From a bacterium OL-1 (GTDB lineage Bacteria > Actinomycetota > Coriobacteriia > Coriobacteriales > Atopobiaceae): DNA of 64,000 nucleotides. Below are positions 49,680 through 58,920 of the stretch, one piece after another. The notes beneath the pieces are model-generated. The model did not search any database. It saw only the letters and a program-made list of their open reading frames with translations, and was not told where the DNA came from. The stretch covers positions 458,966 through 522,965 of the forward strand of contig LM994626.1 in the NCBI GenBank assembly GCA_000752675.2, read 5' to 3'. Each line of letters starts with the position of its first letter. Positions within the stretch are counted from its first letter, which is position 1. Position numbers and translations under genes: made by a program.

Positions 49680-49772
49680 GGGCTTTCGTACGTTATGTCG
49701 TCGGAAACGCGCCTTCGGGCGTCACCGGACACCACCGGTCACCGGTCGCCGCCCGCCCGTGGCCGACCGCCG

Positions 49773-52535
49773 TCACCCCGTGTTCTGCAGCCCGGCGGCA
49801 ACGCCGGACACGGTGCACAGGATGAGGTAGATGAACCGCTCGCGCTCCTCCGGCGTGAGGTGCTCGCCACGCGTGCGCATCTCGCGCAGCGCGCGCACCT
49901 GCGTCACCGAGAGCACGTTCACGAACGGCAGCCTCGCGCGAATCACCGGCCCCAGAACGCGGCGGTGCTCCAGCGGCCACTCGTCGCCCACAATGGCCAG
50001 CACCCACTTACGCGTAAGGCGCATCTCCTCCAGGACCTTCTCGGACAGGTCGTCGCGCGAGCCCAGCGCCAGGTACATGCGGCCAATGCGCTCGTCAGTC
50101 TTGGAGAGCGACATCTCGATGTTGTCGATGAACGTGGTAAAGAGCGGCCACTCCGCGTAGGCCTGGCGGAGAAGGTCGAGGTCATCCAGCTCCTCGCACG
50201 CCGTGCCCAGCCCGTACCACGCGGCCAGGTTGATGCGCGCCTGCGACCACGAGAAGATCCACGGAATGGTGCGCAGGTCGTCCAAGGACTTGGCACCCAG
50301 GCCGCGCTTTGCGGGACGCGAGCCAATGGGCATGAGGCCAATCTCGGTAAGCGGCGTGACCGTGGAGAACCACTCCGCAAAGCCCTCGGTCTCCAAGAGC
50401 TCGCGGTAGCGACGGCGAGAGGCGCTGTCCAGCTTGGCTGCCAGGTCAGCGTACTTGGCCGTGGTCTCGGTGTTCACGTACTCGATGGACGGCGAGGACT
50501 GCAGCAGCGTGGCGCCGGCAACGGACTCCACGTGGCGCCTGGCCAGCGTGGGGTCGCCGTAGCGGGCAAAGATGACCTCGCCCTGCTCGGTGAGCTTGAA
50601 GCGGCAGTTGACCGAGCCCTTGGGCTGCGAGAGAACCGCACGGTTTGCCGGGCCGCCACCGCGTCCCACCGCGCCGCCGCGACCATGCATGAGAACCAGG
50701 TCGATGTCATTCCTCTCGGCCCACTGCGCAATGGCCGCCTGCGCGGCGTGGAGCACCAGCGTGGCCGAGGTAGGGCCGGCGTCCTTGGAGGAGTCGGAGT
50801 AGCCGAGCATGACCTCCATGCGCCTGCCGGTCTGGGCAAGGCGCCTCTGCACGGGCTCGAGCTTGATGATCTGGTCGAGCGTGTCGACGGCGTTCTCCAG
50901 ATCCTCCACCTGCTCGAACAGCGGAATCACGTCGAGCACGGGAACGTCCGCCTCGTGCGCAAAGGCAAGGCGGGCCAGCTCGTAGACGTCGGCCACGTTC
51001 TGCGCCGACTGCGTGAAGGAGATGATGTAGCGCCGCGCGGCCTTCACGCCGTTGATGCGCTGGATGCTGCCGATGGCGCGGAAGGTGTCGAGAACCTCAC
51101 GCGTCATGGGCTGCAGCTCGCCCCTCTCGCCCCAGCGCCCGTGCTCGCGGATGTCATCGAGCGCGCGGGCGTGCACGAGCGAGTGCTGACGGAACTCCAT
51201 CTCGACCAGGTGGAACCCAAAGGTCTCCGCCTGCCAGATGAGCTTCTGCAGCGGGCCGTACGCGGTGCGCACGGCGCCGGACGCGGCCAGCGAGCGCTGA
51301 ACAATGCGCAGGTCGGCAATGTAGTCGTCGGCCGAGGCGTACATGATGTCTGCCGTGCGCTGGATGGTGGCGCGCAGGCGGTCAGAGATCACGATCATGA
51401 CGGCGCGGTGCAGCTCGGAGGTGGAGACCTCGAGGGCGCGCTGCGAGAGGACCTCGCTCAACTCGACCTGGTGGTTCCACAGGTTCACAAGCGCGTCGGA
51501 GGGCTTGGTGAAGCGCGCGTCCAGCGTGAGGTTGCGGCCCACGTAGTAGGTCCTGTCGGCCAGGGCCTCAAGCACGTGCACGCGGAACTTCTCGGCCACC
51601 TTGCGGCTCACCTTAGCTGTGACGTTGGGGTTGCCGTCGCGGTCGGAGCCAATCCAGCTGCCGGGGTGGAAGAACGCCGGGCACACGGGCGGCACGGTGC
51701 CGGCGCGCTCGCCCAGCTCCCAGTCGTCGAAGCGGCGATAGACCTCGGGCACCATGTCGAAGAGCGTGGCGTCGAAGATGTCGATGACGGTGTCGGCCTC
51801 CTCGACGGGCGTGGGCTTCTTGTACGCGATGGGCGAGGTGCGCACCAGGGCGTCAATCTCCTGCAGCATGAGGCGCTCGTTCTCCACCAGCTCGACGCCG
51901 GCGAGCGTGGAGCGCTTGGCGAGAAGCTCGGAGATGCGGCGGATCTTGCCCTCGACGGCCTTGCGGCGCGCCTCGGTGGGATGCGCGGTGAAGACGGGGT
52001 GGAACTCAAGGCGGTTGAGAAGCGCCGTTGCCTTGGCGCGACCGCACTCGTCTACCAGCTGGCCATAGGCCACCGTGAGGTCGTTGATGGGATCGGCCGT
52101 CTCGGTGGTGGGAACCTCGCTCTCGCGGCGGCGCAGCGAGGACACGCGGTAGTTCTCCTCGCAGATGTTCGCCAGGTGGAAGTAGGTGACGAAGGCACGC
52201 ATGAGCAGCGTCGCCCTGTCCATGGAAAGCCCGTCGATGGTGGAGACAAACTCCTGGAACGCCTGCTCGGCCAGGGCGGCCTTGTCGTCAGTGCGCGCCA
52301 CGCCGTCGGCGTACGTCACGCGGATGGCGTCACCCAGCAGCAGGTCGAAGGTGGCGAGAAGGTCCGGGTCGTTCTCCTTGAGCACCTTGCGAACAAGGCG
52401 CAGGAAGAGCGCCAGGTTGTCACGGAGCTCCTCGGGCACGTCGACCAGCGCAAGGGCAGACTTTGCCTGCTCCGCCTCGCTTGCCCGGACGAACGCGCGT
52501 CCCTCCCCTTGGCTCGAAGCCTCGGTTGTTGTCAT
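49773..52535 (-). CDS. ppc: Phosphoenolpyruvate carboxylase
   Basis: A 920-residue PEP carboxylase, which fixes bicarbonate on PEP to give oxaloacetate. All hallmark motifs are present in order: TAHPTEARRKAV, FHPGSWIGSDRDGNPNVT, GYSDSSKDAGPTSA, MHGRGGAVGRGGGP, KQ-like QGEVI and the invariant C-terminal QNTG that binds the inhibitor aspartate. Length is normal. GGAGG lies 5 bases before ATG 52,535. A very long frame on the opposite strand is only the complement of this gene. It supplies C4 acids in a fermentative anaerobe. Confidence 0.97.
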   Translation of the reverse strand: MTTTEASSQGEGRAFVRASEAEQAKSALALVDVPEELRDNLALFLRLVRKVLKENDPDLLATFDLLLGDAIRVTYADGVARTDDKAALAEQAFQEFVSTIDGLSMDRATLLMRAFVTYFHLANICEENYRVSSLRRRESEVPTTETADPINDLTVAYGQLVDECGRAKATALLNRLEFHPVFTAHPTEARRKAVEGKIRRISELLAKRSTLAGVELVENERLMLQEIDALVRTSPIAYKKPTPVEEADTVIDIFDATLFDMVPEVYRRFDDWELGERAGTVPPVCPAFFHPGSWIGSDRDGNPNVTAKVSRKVAEKFRVHVLEALADRTYYVGRNLTLDARFTKPSDALVNLWNHQVELSEVLSQRALEVSTSELHRAVMIVISDRLRATIQRTADIMYASADDYIADLRIVQRSLAASGAVRTAYGPLQKLIWQAETFGFHLVEMEFRQHSLVHARALDDIREHGRWGERGELQPMTREVLDTFRAIGSIQRINGVKAARRYIISFTQSAQNVADVYELARLAFAHEADVPVLDVIPLFEQVEDLENAVDTLDQIIKLEPVQRRLAQTGRRMEVMLGYSDSSKDAGPTSATLVLHAAQAAIAQWAERNDIDLVLMHGRGGAVGRGGGPANRAVLSQPKGSVNCRFKLTEQGEVIFARYGDPTLARRHVESVAGATLLQSSPSIEYVNTETTAKYADLAAKLDSASRRRYRELLETEGFAEWFSTVTPLTEIGLMPIGSRPAKRGLGAKSLDDLRTIPWIFSWSQARINLAAWYGLGTACEELDDLDLLRQAYAEWPLFTTFIDNIEMSLSKTDERIGRMYLALGSRDDLSEKVLEEMRLTRKWVLAIVGDEWPLEHRRVLGPVIRARLPFVNVLSVTQVRALREMRTRGEHLTPEERERFIYLILCTVSGVAAGLQNTG

Positions 52536-52791
52536 GTGTCCTCCCTCAAGCTCCCGCCGGTCCCGCCGACGGACTTGCACGTGTGCCGCATGTCGCTGCA
52601 TGCAGGACAACCTTAGCAAGCCAACCCACGTTAGGCGTCAACCCCACCGAGCATCCGCAAAGGCGAAACGCAACGTACACGATGCGGCCGGGCGCGGGAC
52701 CGCGCACACGCGGCGCGATACAATGGCCCCTATAGATAATGAGCGGGCGAGAGAAGCTTGGCCCCAAGGGCCGCGAGAGGATGGTCGGCGC

Positions 52792-54231
52792 ATGGCACGA
52801 ACGAGCAGGCAGCGCGGGAGAGCCCAAAAGACGGGTCTGAGCTCGCTCGTGGGGTCGCGCGCCGGCAGGCACGAGAGCCGCTCCAGCCGCACAGCCAAGC
52901 CCAAGAAGGAGGGCTTTCTCCGCCGCGTCACCAACCACTGGTGGGACCGCCTGATCTCCTCGGTCTTCTCGGGCAGCGTCTCCGAGCAGTCCGAGCAGTA
53001 CCTGGCGCACCAGACCACGCGCGACTACGTGTGCAACTCCATTGGCCAGGCGTGCTGGGGCGGGTTCTTCCCGCTGCTCACCATTGTGGCCACGCAGTTC
53101 GTGGGCGCCGAGAACGCCGGTCTCTTCTCGATGGCCATGGTCGTGGGTACGCTCCTGTTCTTTGTGGGCAACTACGGCGTGCGCACGTACCAGGTCTCGG
53201 ACATCGACGAGATGGACTCGTTCTACGACTACCAGGTCAACCGCATTGCGACCTGCGTGGCCATGGTGCTTATCGGCCTTCTGTACTGCCGCATCCGCGG
53301 TTACGACGGCGACATGACCGCCATCGTGTGCGGCGTGATGGGATTCCGCTTCTTCGACGCGCTGGGCGACGTCTACGAGGGCAGGCTGCAGCAGAAGGAC
53401 AAGCTGTACCTGGCCGGCATCTCTCAGGCGGTGCGCTGCGTGCTCTCGTTTGTGGTCTTCACGGTGCTGCTCTTTATCACGCGCAACATGGTGGTCTCGA
53501 GCATTGGCATGGCGGTGGGCGCCGCAGCGTCGTTTGTGCTGCTCACGCTGCCGCTGGCGCTCATGGAGACCGAGCGCTCGCTGCCGCTTACGTGGCGCGG
53601 CGTGAAGGAGATCTTTGTCAACTGCTTCCCGCTGTTCCTGGCGGCGTTTCTCTACAACCTCATCGACTCGATGCCCAAGTTTGCCATCGAGGGCGTGCTC
53701 TCGTACGACAACCAGCTCTACTACAACGCCATGTACTTCCCCGCGCACGCCATCCTCATGGCTGCGGCCATGATCTACAAGCCGCAGCTGCTGCGCCTGG
53801 CCAGCATCTGGGACGACCCCGAGCAGCACAAGCGCTTTGACCTCATCATCCTTGCGATGATGGGCGTGATTGCGGGCATCACCGTGATTGTGGGGCTCTT
53901 CATGGGGTGGCTGGGCATCCCCATCATGAGCTTCCTGTACGGGCTGGACTTCGAGCAGTTTAGACCGCTAGTCTACGTGATGGTGGTAAACGGCGGCATC
54001 TGCGCGGCAATCGACTTTCTGTACCAGATCATCACCGTGCTGCGCGAGCAGCAGGCCGTGAGCAGGCTGTACCTCATTGCGTTTGCCTTCTCCGTGCCTG
54101 TGCTGTGGCTGCTCGTGGGCTTCTCGGGGCTCTCCGGCGCCGTGGTGGGCGCCGTAGTGGTGATGAGCATCCTTCTGGTGCTGCTGCTCTCCGAGTACTT
54201 CGCCATCCGCAAGCGCCTCGAGCGGTACTAG
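52792..54231 (+). CDS. Polysaccharide flippase-like membrane protein
   Basis: A 479-residue protein of the Wzx/MATE-like oligosaccharide flippase superfamily, with about twelve hydrophobic helices after a basic ~55-residue cytoplasmic leader rich in Arg and Ser. Helix-rich blocks such as GGFFPLLTIVATQFVGAENAG and FLAAFLYNLIDSMPKFAIEGVL match the family. It should move lipid-linked sugars across the membrane for wall or capsule polymers. No glycosyltransferases are adjacent, so the substrate is unknown. ATG 52,792 follows GAGAGGATG; an ATG at 52,723 is also possible. Confidence 0.85.
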   Translation: MARTSRQRGRAQKTGLSSLVGSRAGRHESRSSRTAKPKKEGFLRRVTNHWWDRLISSVFSGSVSEQSEQYLAHQTTRDYVCNSIGQACWGGFFPLLTIVATQFVGAENAGLFSMAMVVGTLLFFVGNYGVRTYQVSDIDEMDSFYDYQVNRIATCVAMVLIGLLYCRIRGYDGDMTAIVCGVMGFRFFDALGDVYEGRLQQKDKLYLAGISQAVRCVLSFVVFTVLLFITRNMVVSSIGMAVGAAASFVLLTLPLALMETERSLPLTWRGVKEIFVNCFPLFLAAFLYNLIDSMPKFAIEGVLSYDNQLYYNAMYFPAHAILMAAAMIYKPQLLRLASIWDDPEQHKRFDLIILAMMGVIAGITVIVGLFMGWLGIPIMSFLYGLDFEQFRPLVYVMVVNGGICAAIDFLYQIITVLREQQAVSRLYLIAFAFSVPVLWLLVGFSGLSGAVVGAVVVMSILLVLLLSEYFAIRKRLERY

Positions 54232-54399
54232 GCGGGGCCTCTCATCTCCTCCCCCATCTCGTCCCCGCATTCTTTATCGGTATTTGAGAATCGTGCCGCG
54301 CGCCAACTGGGCAAATACGGCCTCCGTTTCACAGAAACCGCTAAAGAACGGAGGGAGGGAGCGGAGACGGAGCCGAAGACCGCCGCCGCTCCCCAGCAG

Positions 54400-55782
54400 C
54401 TACGACTCGTCGTCCATATCGAGGCCGTGCTCGCGGGATTCTCGTCGTTCCTTTATGGCGCTCGCCACGTGCACGAAGAGCAGCCCCAGGATGGCCGAGG
54501 TAACCGAGCCGGCGAGAATGGCGCATTTGGCAGCCATGACCTCACTGGGGTCGGTAAATGCCAGGCCAGAGATGAGGATCGACATCGTGAAGCCCAGGCC
54601 GCCCATGATGCCCACCGCAATGATCTGCAGCCAGTCCACGTGCTTGGGCAGCTTGGCAAAGCCAATGTGCACGAGAAGCCATGTCACCAGGATGATGCCG
54701 ATGGGCTTGCCAAGCACGGCGCCAAAGTAGACGCCCTTGGTAACCGGGTCCGCGATGATGGTGGCAAGGTCCATGTCCACGATCCTCACCTGCGCATTCA
54801 CAAACGCAAAGATGGGCAGGATCACAAAGTTCACCGGCACCGAGATGTAGCGCTCCATGCGCTCCAGCGGCGGCGTGACGTGGTGCATCACGCGCTCCAC
54901 GCGCACGGCAGCGGTGGTGAAGTCGTGCTGGCCCAGGACGTGGCTCTCTTCGTCATACGTGTCGTCCAGCTCGCGGGCGCGGGCGTCAAGCCAGTTGCCC
55001 AGCTTTGAAAGGCGCACGTCAGAGCGCGCGGGCAGGAAGAACGCCAAGATGACGCCGGCCAGCGTGGCGTGGATGCCAGAGTTGTACATGCACACCCACA
55101 GCACCAGGCCAATCAGCATGTAGGGCTTGGCCGAGTAGACCTTCATGCGAGAGATGATCCACAGCACCACAATCACGCCGAGAGACGCGGCGCACCAGGC
55201 CACGTTGGGCGTCTGCCCATAGAAGAGGGCGATGACCACAATGGCCAGGATGTCGTCGGCGATGGCCAGGGTCTGGAAGAAGACCTTGGTCGCGGGCGCA
55301 ATGCGGTCACCGAGAAGCGACATGACGCCCAGCGCAAAGGCGATGTCGGTGGCGATGGGGGTGGCCCAGCCGTGCACGGCACCACCGGCGTTGAGGATGA
55401 GGTAGATCATCGCAGGTGCCGCCACGCCGCCAACTGCGGCGAGCATGGGAAGCGCGGCCTGCCTGGGCTTTCTCAGCTGCCCCACGGTCATCTCGTACTT
55501 GAGCTCTATGCCCACCAGCAAGAAGAAGATGGCCATGAGGAAGTCGCTCACAAAGGCCTCGATGGTTATCGAAAAGGTCGCGGGGCCAATGCCCAGCGAG
55601 AGGGGCGCGTGGAGCACCTCCTCAATCACCTCGTAGGCGGGCGAGTTGGCCGTGATGACCGCCGCGATGGCAGCGAACACCATGACCGCAGCGGCTATGG
55701 TGCCGTTGGAGGTCACCTTGTGGACAGCGCTGCGCTGCTCGATGCGCCTGATGACTGCGGGCTCACCGTAGATGCTTGCCAT
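54400..55782 (-). CDS. nhaA: Na+/H+ antiporter NhaA
   Basis: A 460-residue membrane antiporter that exchanges internal Na+ for external H+. It has FLLVGIELKYEM in the third helix, TPIATDIAFALGV, and the paired acidic residues ADDILAIVVIA that bind the ions, then GIHATLAGVILAFF and VLGKPIGI. Its C-terminal tail is hydrophilic and longer than in the enteric protein, and a ~75-residue loop between helices carries DEESHVLGQHDF. The region on its downstream side (54,232-54,399) holds a CCTCCGTT/AACGGAGG hairpin. Confidence 0.95.
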   Translation of the reverse strand: MASIYGEPAVIRRIEQRSAVHKVTSNGTIAAAVMVFAAIAAVITANSPAYEVIEEVLHAPLSLGIGPATFSITIEAFVSDFLMAIFFLLVGIELKYEMTVGQLRKPRQAALPMLAAVGGVAAPAMIYLILNAGGAVHGWATPIATDIAFALGVMSLLGDRIAPATKVFFQTLAIADDILAIVVIALFYGQTPNVAWCAASLGVIVVLWIISRMKVYSAKPYMLIGLVLWVCMYNSGIHATLAGVILAFFLPARSDVRLSKLGNWLDARARELDDTYDEESHVLGQHDFTTAAVRVERVMHHVTPPLERMERYISVPVNFVILPIFAFVNAQVRIVDMDLATIIADPVTKGVYFGAVLGKPIGIILVTWLLVHIGFAKLPKHVDWLQIIAVGIMGGLGFTMSILISGLAFTDPSEVMAAKCAILAGSVTSAILGLLFVHVASAIKERRESREHGLDMDDES

Positions 55783-55867
55783 TGGTTGTATTGTCCGTTT
55801 CCTTGAGGAGAGGCCGCTCGGGCCCTTCGTTACCCTCTTATCCTACCCAACCAATGATGCAAAATTA

Positions 55868-56548
55868 TTATACCGTTGTTACGGCAGGTGGCGTGGTTGC
55901 TGCTGCGTGGCTGTCGCTGTCCACGTGCGCGCCGGGCTGCTCGGCGAGGGCGGTCTCCTCCCCCAGCGCCAGGACTTGCTCCACGTAGATCTTGGCGGCA
56001 AGGCTCACCACCGCAGCCTCGATGGTCCGGTCGAGCGGCGAGTCGACCTTCTCGCCGTTGGCGTCGCGCAGGTCGATCACCGGCTCCACGGCCGGGGCCA
56101 CAAAGTCCGGCCCCACCGCGAACTGCTCGGCAAGCGCGCACTCCAGCGCCGCGCAGAGCTCGTCGTAGGTGTGGCGAAGGTCGAGGTTCTCCTCCTCCAC
56201 GTGGCGAATGAGGCGCGTGACCTGCTCGATCGAGAGCACGCGCTTGAAGAGGCACACGCAGACCACATAGCAGACGTGGCGCCTGGTGTACCGGTGCTTG
56301 ACGGGCGCCGGCACAACGTGGCGCTTCACGTAGTTGTTCACCATGGAGCCCGTGACCAACGGCCCCTCGTCCGGCAGACGCATGAACGAGAGCTCGTCGT
56401 CCACCAGGGAGAGAAGCTGGTCCAGGTAGAGCTCGATGCGCGGGAGCTCCGAGAAGCGCGAGATGTGGATGCTCGTCATGCGCTCGGCGAGCGTGCGGTA
56501 GGCAACGCACGTGCGCCAGGCACGCCCCTGGTCCTGCTCGTCCGCCAT
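55868..56548 (-). CDS. DUF1836-family protein
   Basis: A 226-residue protein of the DUF1836 family from Firmicutes and Coriobacteria. The recognisable section is FSELPRIELYLDQLLSLVDDEL, SMVNNYVKRHVVP and KHRYTRRHVCYVVCVCLFKRVLS, which suggests a winged-helix or MerR-like DNA-binding fold, an inference. The C-terminus is acidic and disordered. GAGGGGG sits just before the ATG. It is transcribed divergently from the DegV gene and possibly together with nhaA, 85 bp downstream. Confidence 0.8.
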   Translation of the reverse strand: MADEQDQGRAWRTCVAYRTLAERMTSIHISRFSELPRIELYLDQLLSLVDDELSFMRLPDEGPLVTGSMVNNYVKRHVVPAPVKHRYTRRHVCYVVCVCLFKRVLSIEQVTRLIRHVEEENLDLRHTYDELCAALECALAEQFAVGPDFVAPAVEPVIDLRDANGEKVDSPLDRTIEAAVVSLAAKIYVEQVLALGEETALAEQPGAHVDSDSHAAATTPPAVTTV

Positions 56549-56684
56549 AGCGCCCCCCTCTCGCAAACACTTGAATTCTGTGTGATTAGATTATCTAGTA
56601 TTAAAAACCAGATGCAATGGCTATAGTTATGACAACGAAAAAATCGGACGCGCTTTCCTTCTCCGATGTCCATTGGGGGAAACG

Positions 56685-57545
56685 TTGAACAGCCAGAGAA
56701 TCGCAGTCATCACCGACACGGGCACGGACACGCCTGCCGCCTTTGCGCGCGAGCATGACGTGCGCATTGTCCCGCTGCGCATCAACTTCTCGGACGGCTC
56801 GACGTACGAGAGTGGCGTCACCATCACGCCCGAGCAGCTTGTCGAGCGCATGGCAACCGAGGTGCCCTCGACCTCGCTGCCCTCGCCCGCGACCATCCGC
56901 CGCGAGTTCGAGCGCGCGCATGACGACGGCTACGTGGCCGCAATCTTTGTGAGCATCTCCTCGGGCCTCTCGGCCACCTGCGACACCGTGCGCATGGTCG
57001 CCGACCAGCTCGACGACTTCCCCGTTGAGGTCGTGGACACAAAGACCATTGGCATTGCCGCCGGACTCGTGGTTATGGAGGCCGTGCGCATGGTCGAGGA
57101 GGGCATCACGCTGCAGCACATTGGTGCGATGCTCGAGCTGGTGTCGCATGAGAACTCGGTGTTCTTCTCGGTGAAGTGCCTTGACTACCTGCGCAAAGGC
57201 GGGCGTATTAGCGCTTCCGTGTATCGCCTGGGCACCGCGCTAAACATCAAGCCCGTAATCACCTGCAACGAGGAGGGCGCCTACGTGGTGGCGCGCAAGG
57301 CGCGCGGCTGGGAGCGCTCCATCGACACCGAGATTGCCCTTGTCGAGGAGCAGGCAAGAAAGTACGACAAGGTGCGCGTGGCCATCTGCTGCTCGAGCGC
57401 GTGCAGCGACATGTTCGACGAGCTTGAGGAGCGCGTGCTGGCACAGGTGGACAACGCGGTGGAGGTCATTCGCTCGGGGATCTCGGCGGACCTTCTCGTG
57501 CACACCGGCCCTGAGATCGTGGGAATCGCAATCCAGGGGGCGTAG
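56685..57545 (+). CDS. DegV-family fatty acid-binding protein
   Basis: A 286-residue DegV protein, equivalent to the FakB subunits that present fatty acids to the FakA kinase. It shows AVITDTGTDTP at the N-terminus, SLPSPATIRREFE, SGLSATCDTVRM, VDTKTIGIAAGLV and the hydrophobic-pocket segments around LDYLRKGGRIS. The start is TTG at 56,685, with GGGGGAAAC 7 bases upstream; there is no suitable ATG. No FakA gene is near. Confidence 0.9.
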   Translation: MNSQRIAVITDTGTDTPAAFAREHDVRIVPLRINFSDGSTYESGVTITPEQLVERMATEVPSTSLPSPATIRREFERAHDDGYVAAIFVSISSGLSATCDTVRMVADQLDDFPVEVVDTKTIGIAAGLVVMEAVRMVEEGITLQHIGAMLELVSHENSVFFSVKCLDYLRKGGRISASVYRLGTALNIKPVITCNEEGAYVVARKARGWERSIDTEIALVEEQARKYDKVRVAICCSSACSDMFDELEERVLAQVDNAVEVIRSGISADLLVHTGPEIVGIAIQGA

Positions 57546-57595
57546 CGGCGCGGGCCGGAGCAGCGGGGCGTAGCGGCGGCGCCAGGCTGGACGTT

Positions 57596-57650
57596 GTCGC
57601 CGGAGAGCCGCTATTGGCGCCATTTGCAACATTTAGGCGCCTCCGGCGAC
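57596..57650. terminator. Hairpin between convergent degV and mtnN
   Basis: GTCGCCGGAG (57,596-57,605) pairs with CTCCGGCGAC (57,641-57,650), with an inner GGCGCC/GGCGCC stem. It is suited to ending transcription from both sides, although no long T-run follows. Confidence 0.55.
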
Positions 57651-57677
57651 AGCCGCCGGCGCCCCAGCAGCCTCGCC

Positions 57678-58391
57678 CTACTCGCCCAGACGTGACACCA
57701 TGCGAGCAACGATGGCAGCGCAGTGCTCGGCTGCGGCAGTCTCGAACGCGGCGTACTCCACGGGCGTCGTCGACCCCGGCTTGTCCGAGATCGCCCGCAC
57801 CACCACGAACGGCACGCGGTTGAGCCATGCCGTCTGGGCAACAGCAGTGCCTTCCATCTCGCAGCACATGCCGCCAAAGTCGTGGGCCAGACGCTCCTTG
57901 TCGTGCGCGTCGGTCACAAAGACGTCGCCCGAGACCACGCGCCCCTCGAAGGCCCGCACGTCACCCGCCACGTCGTGCACAGCTGCCACGGCCTGCGTGC
58001 GAAGCCCCTCATCTGCCGAGAAGCTCACGCATCCCAGCTGCGGAATCTCTCCCGGCTCGTAGCCAAAGACCGTCGCGTCCACGTCGTGGTAGCGGCAGTC
58101 GGTCGATACCACAATGTCGCCCACGTCGATGCGCGCGTCGAGAGACCCGGCAACGCCGGTGTTCACCACGTGCGTCACGCCGTAGCGGTCTACCAGCACC
58201 TGCACGCACACGCCGGCGTTGACCTTTCCCACGCCGGAGCGCACCACGACCACCGGCACGTCGCCCAGGGTGCCCGCATGGAACACCATGCCAGCAACAG
58301 TAGAGACAGACTCATCCTTAAGGCTAGCCACGAGGTGCGCCACCTCGACCTCCATGGCGCCAATGATGCCAACCTTGATGTCACTACGCAT
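57678..58391 (-). CDS. mtnN: 5'-methylthioadenosine/S-adenosylhomocysteine nucleosidase
   Basis: A 237-residue nucleosidase that splits methylthioadenosine and SAH. Residues seen: GIIGAMEVEV (catalytic Glu), VVVRSGVGKVNAG, NTGVAGSL, CCEMEGTAVAQTA (substrate Glu/Met) and RAISDKPG with the catalytic Asp. It gives S-ribosylhomocysteine to LuxS, whose gene overlaps this start by 8 bp. GAGGAG precedes the ATG. Confidence 0.95.
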   Translation of the reverse strand: MRSDIKVGIIGAMEVEVAHLVASLKDESVSTVAGMVFHAGTLGDVPVVVVRSGVGKVNAGVCVQVLVDRYGVTHVVNTGVAGSLDARIDVGDIVVSTDCRYHDVDATVFGYEPGEIPQLGCVSFSADEGLRTQAVAAVHDVAGDVRAFEGRVVSGDVFVTDAHDKERLAHDFGGMCCEMEGTAVAQTAWLNRVPFVVVRAISDKPGSTTPVEYAAFETAAAEHCAAIVARMVSRLGE

Positions 58392-58908
58392 TGTGGGACT
58401 CCTCGTTGTTCTCGCCGTCGAGCAGGGCAGGGTACGAAAGATGCGCGTCATCGATGACCTCGAGCGTGTTGGCGAGGTAACGGCGCGCCCACCAGTGCGC
58501 CAGGTTGAGGTCGGCATCGTGCCAGTTACCGCAGGCCTCGGGCCGGGCGCCGGGAATCTCCCCCTCGAAGTCGCGCACAAACTCAAAGCAGCGGCGCACA
58601 AGCGGCAGCACCTCGCGCGAGGTGCACTGGCCAAAGACCACGAGGTAGAAGCCCGTTCGGCAGCCCATGGGGCCAAAGTAGACCACGCGGCTTGACCACT
58701 CGGGGTCGTTTCTCAGGAAAGTCGCGCCCAGGTGCTCGATGGCGTGGACCGCCGCCGTGTCCATGACGGGCTCGCGGTTAGGCGCCGTGAGGCGCAGGTC
58801 AAACGTGGTGACCACGGCGCCGGTGGCGGGGTCCTCGTCCACGCGGCTCACGTAGACGCCGGGCTCGAGCACGAGGTGGTTCACGTTGAAACTTGCGATG
58901 GTCTTCAT
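58384..58908 (-). CDS. luxS: S-ribosylhomocysteine lyase LuxS
   Basis: A 174-residue LuxS, which cleaves S-ribosylhomocysteine to homocysteine and the AI-2 precursor. The metal ligands His-x3-His occur in VHAIEHLGATFLR, the catalytic Cys in FGPMGCRTGFYL, and the third His in GNWHDADLNLA. It is slightly longer than usual, by an acidic C-terminal tail. It is the middle gene of mscS-luxS-mtnN, starting 12 bp after the channel gene. Confidence 0.95.
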   Translation of the reverse strand: MKTIASFNVNHLVLEPGVYVSRVDEDPATGAVVTTFDLRLTAPNREPVMDTAAVHAIEHLGATFLRNDPEWSSRVVYFGPMGCRTGFYLVVFGQCTSREVLPLVRRCFEFVRDFEGEIPGARPEACGNWHDADLNLAHWWARRYLANTLEVIDDAHLSYPALLDGENNEESHNA

Positions 58909-58920
58909 AGTCGCTGCCTT

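Noticed and set aside
49695..52616. A 973-codon open frame on the plus strand
   Set aside because: It is the complement of the PEP carboxylase gene. The minus-strand protein has every catalytic motif; the plus-strand one has none and is a high-GC shadow.
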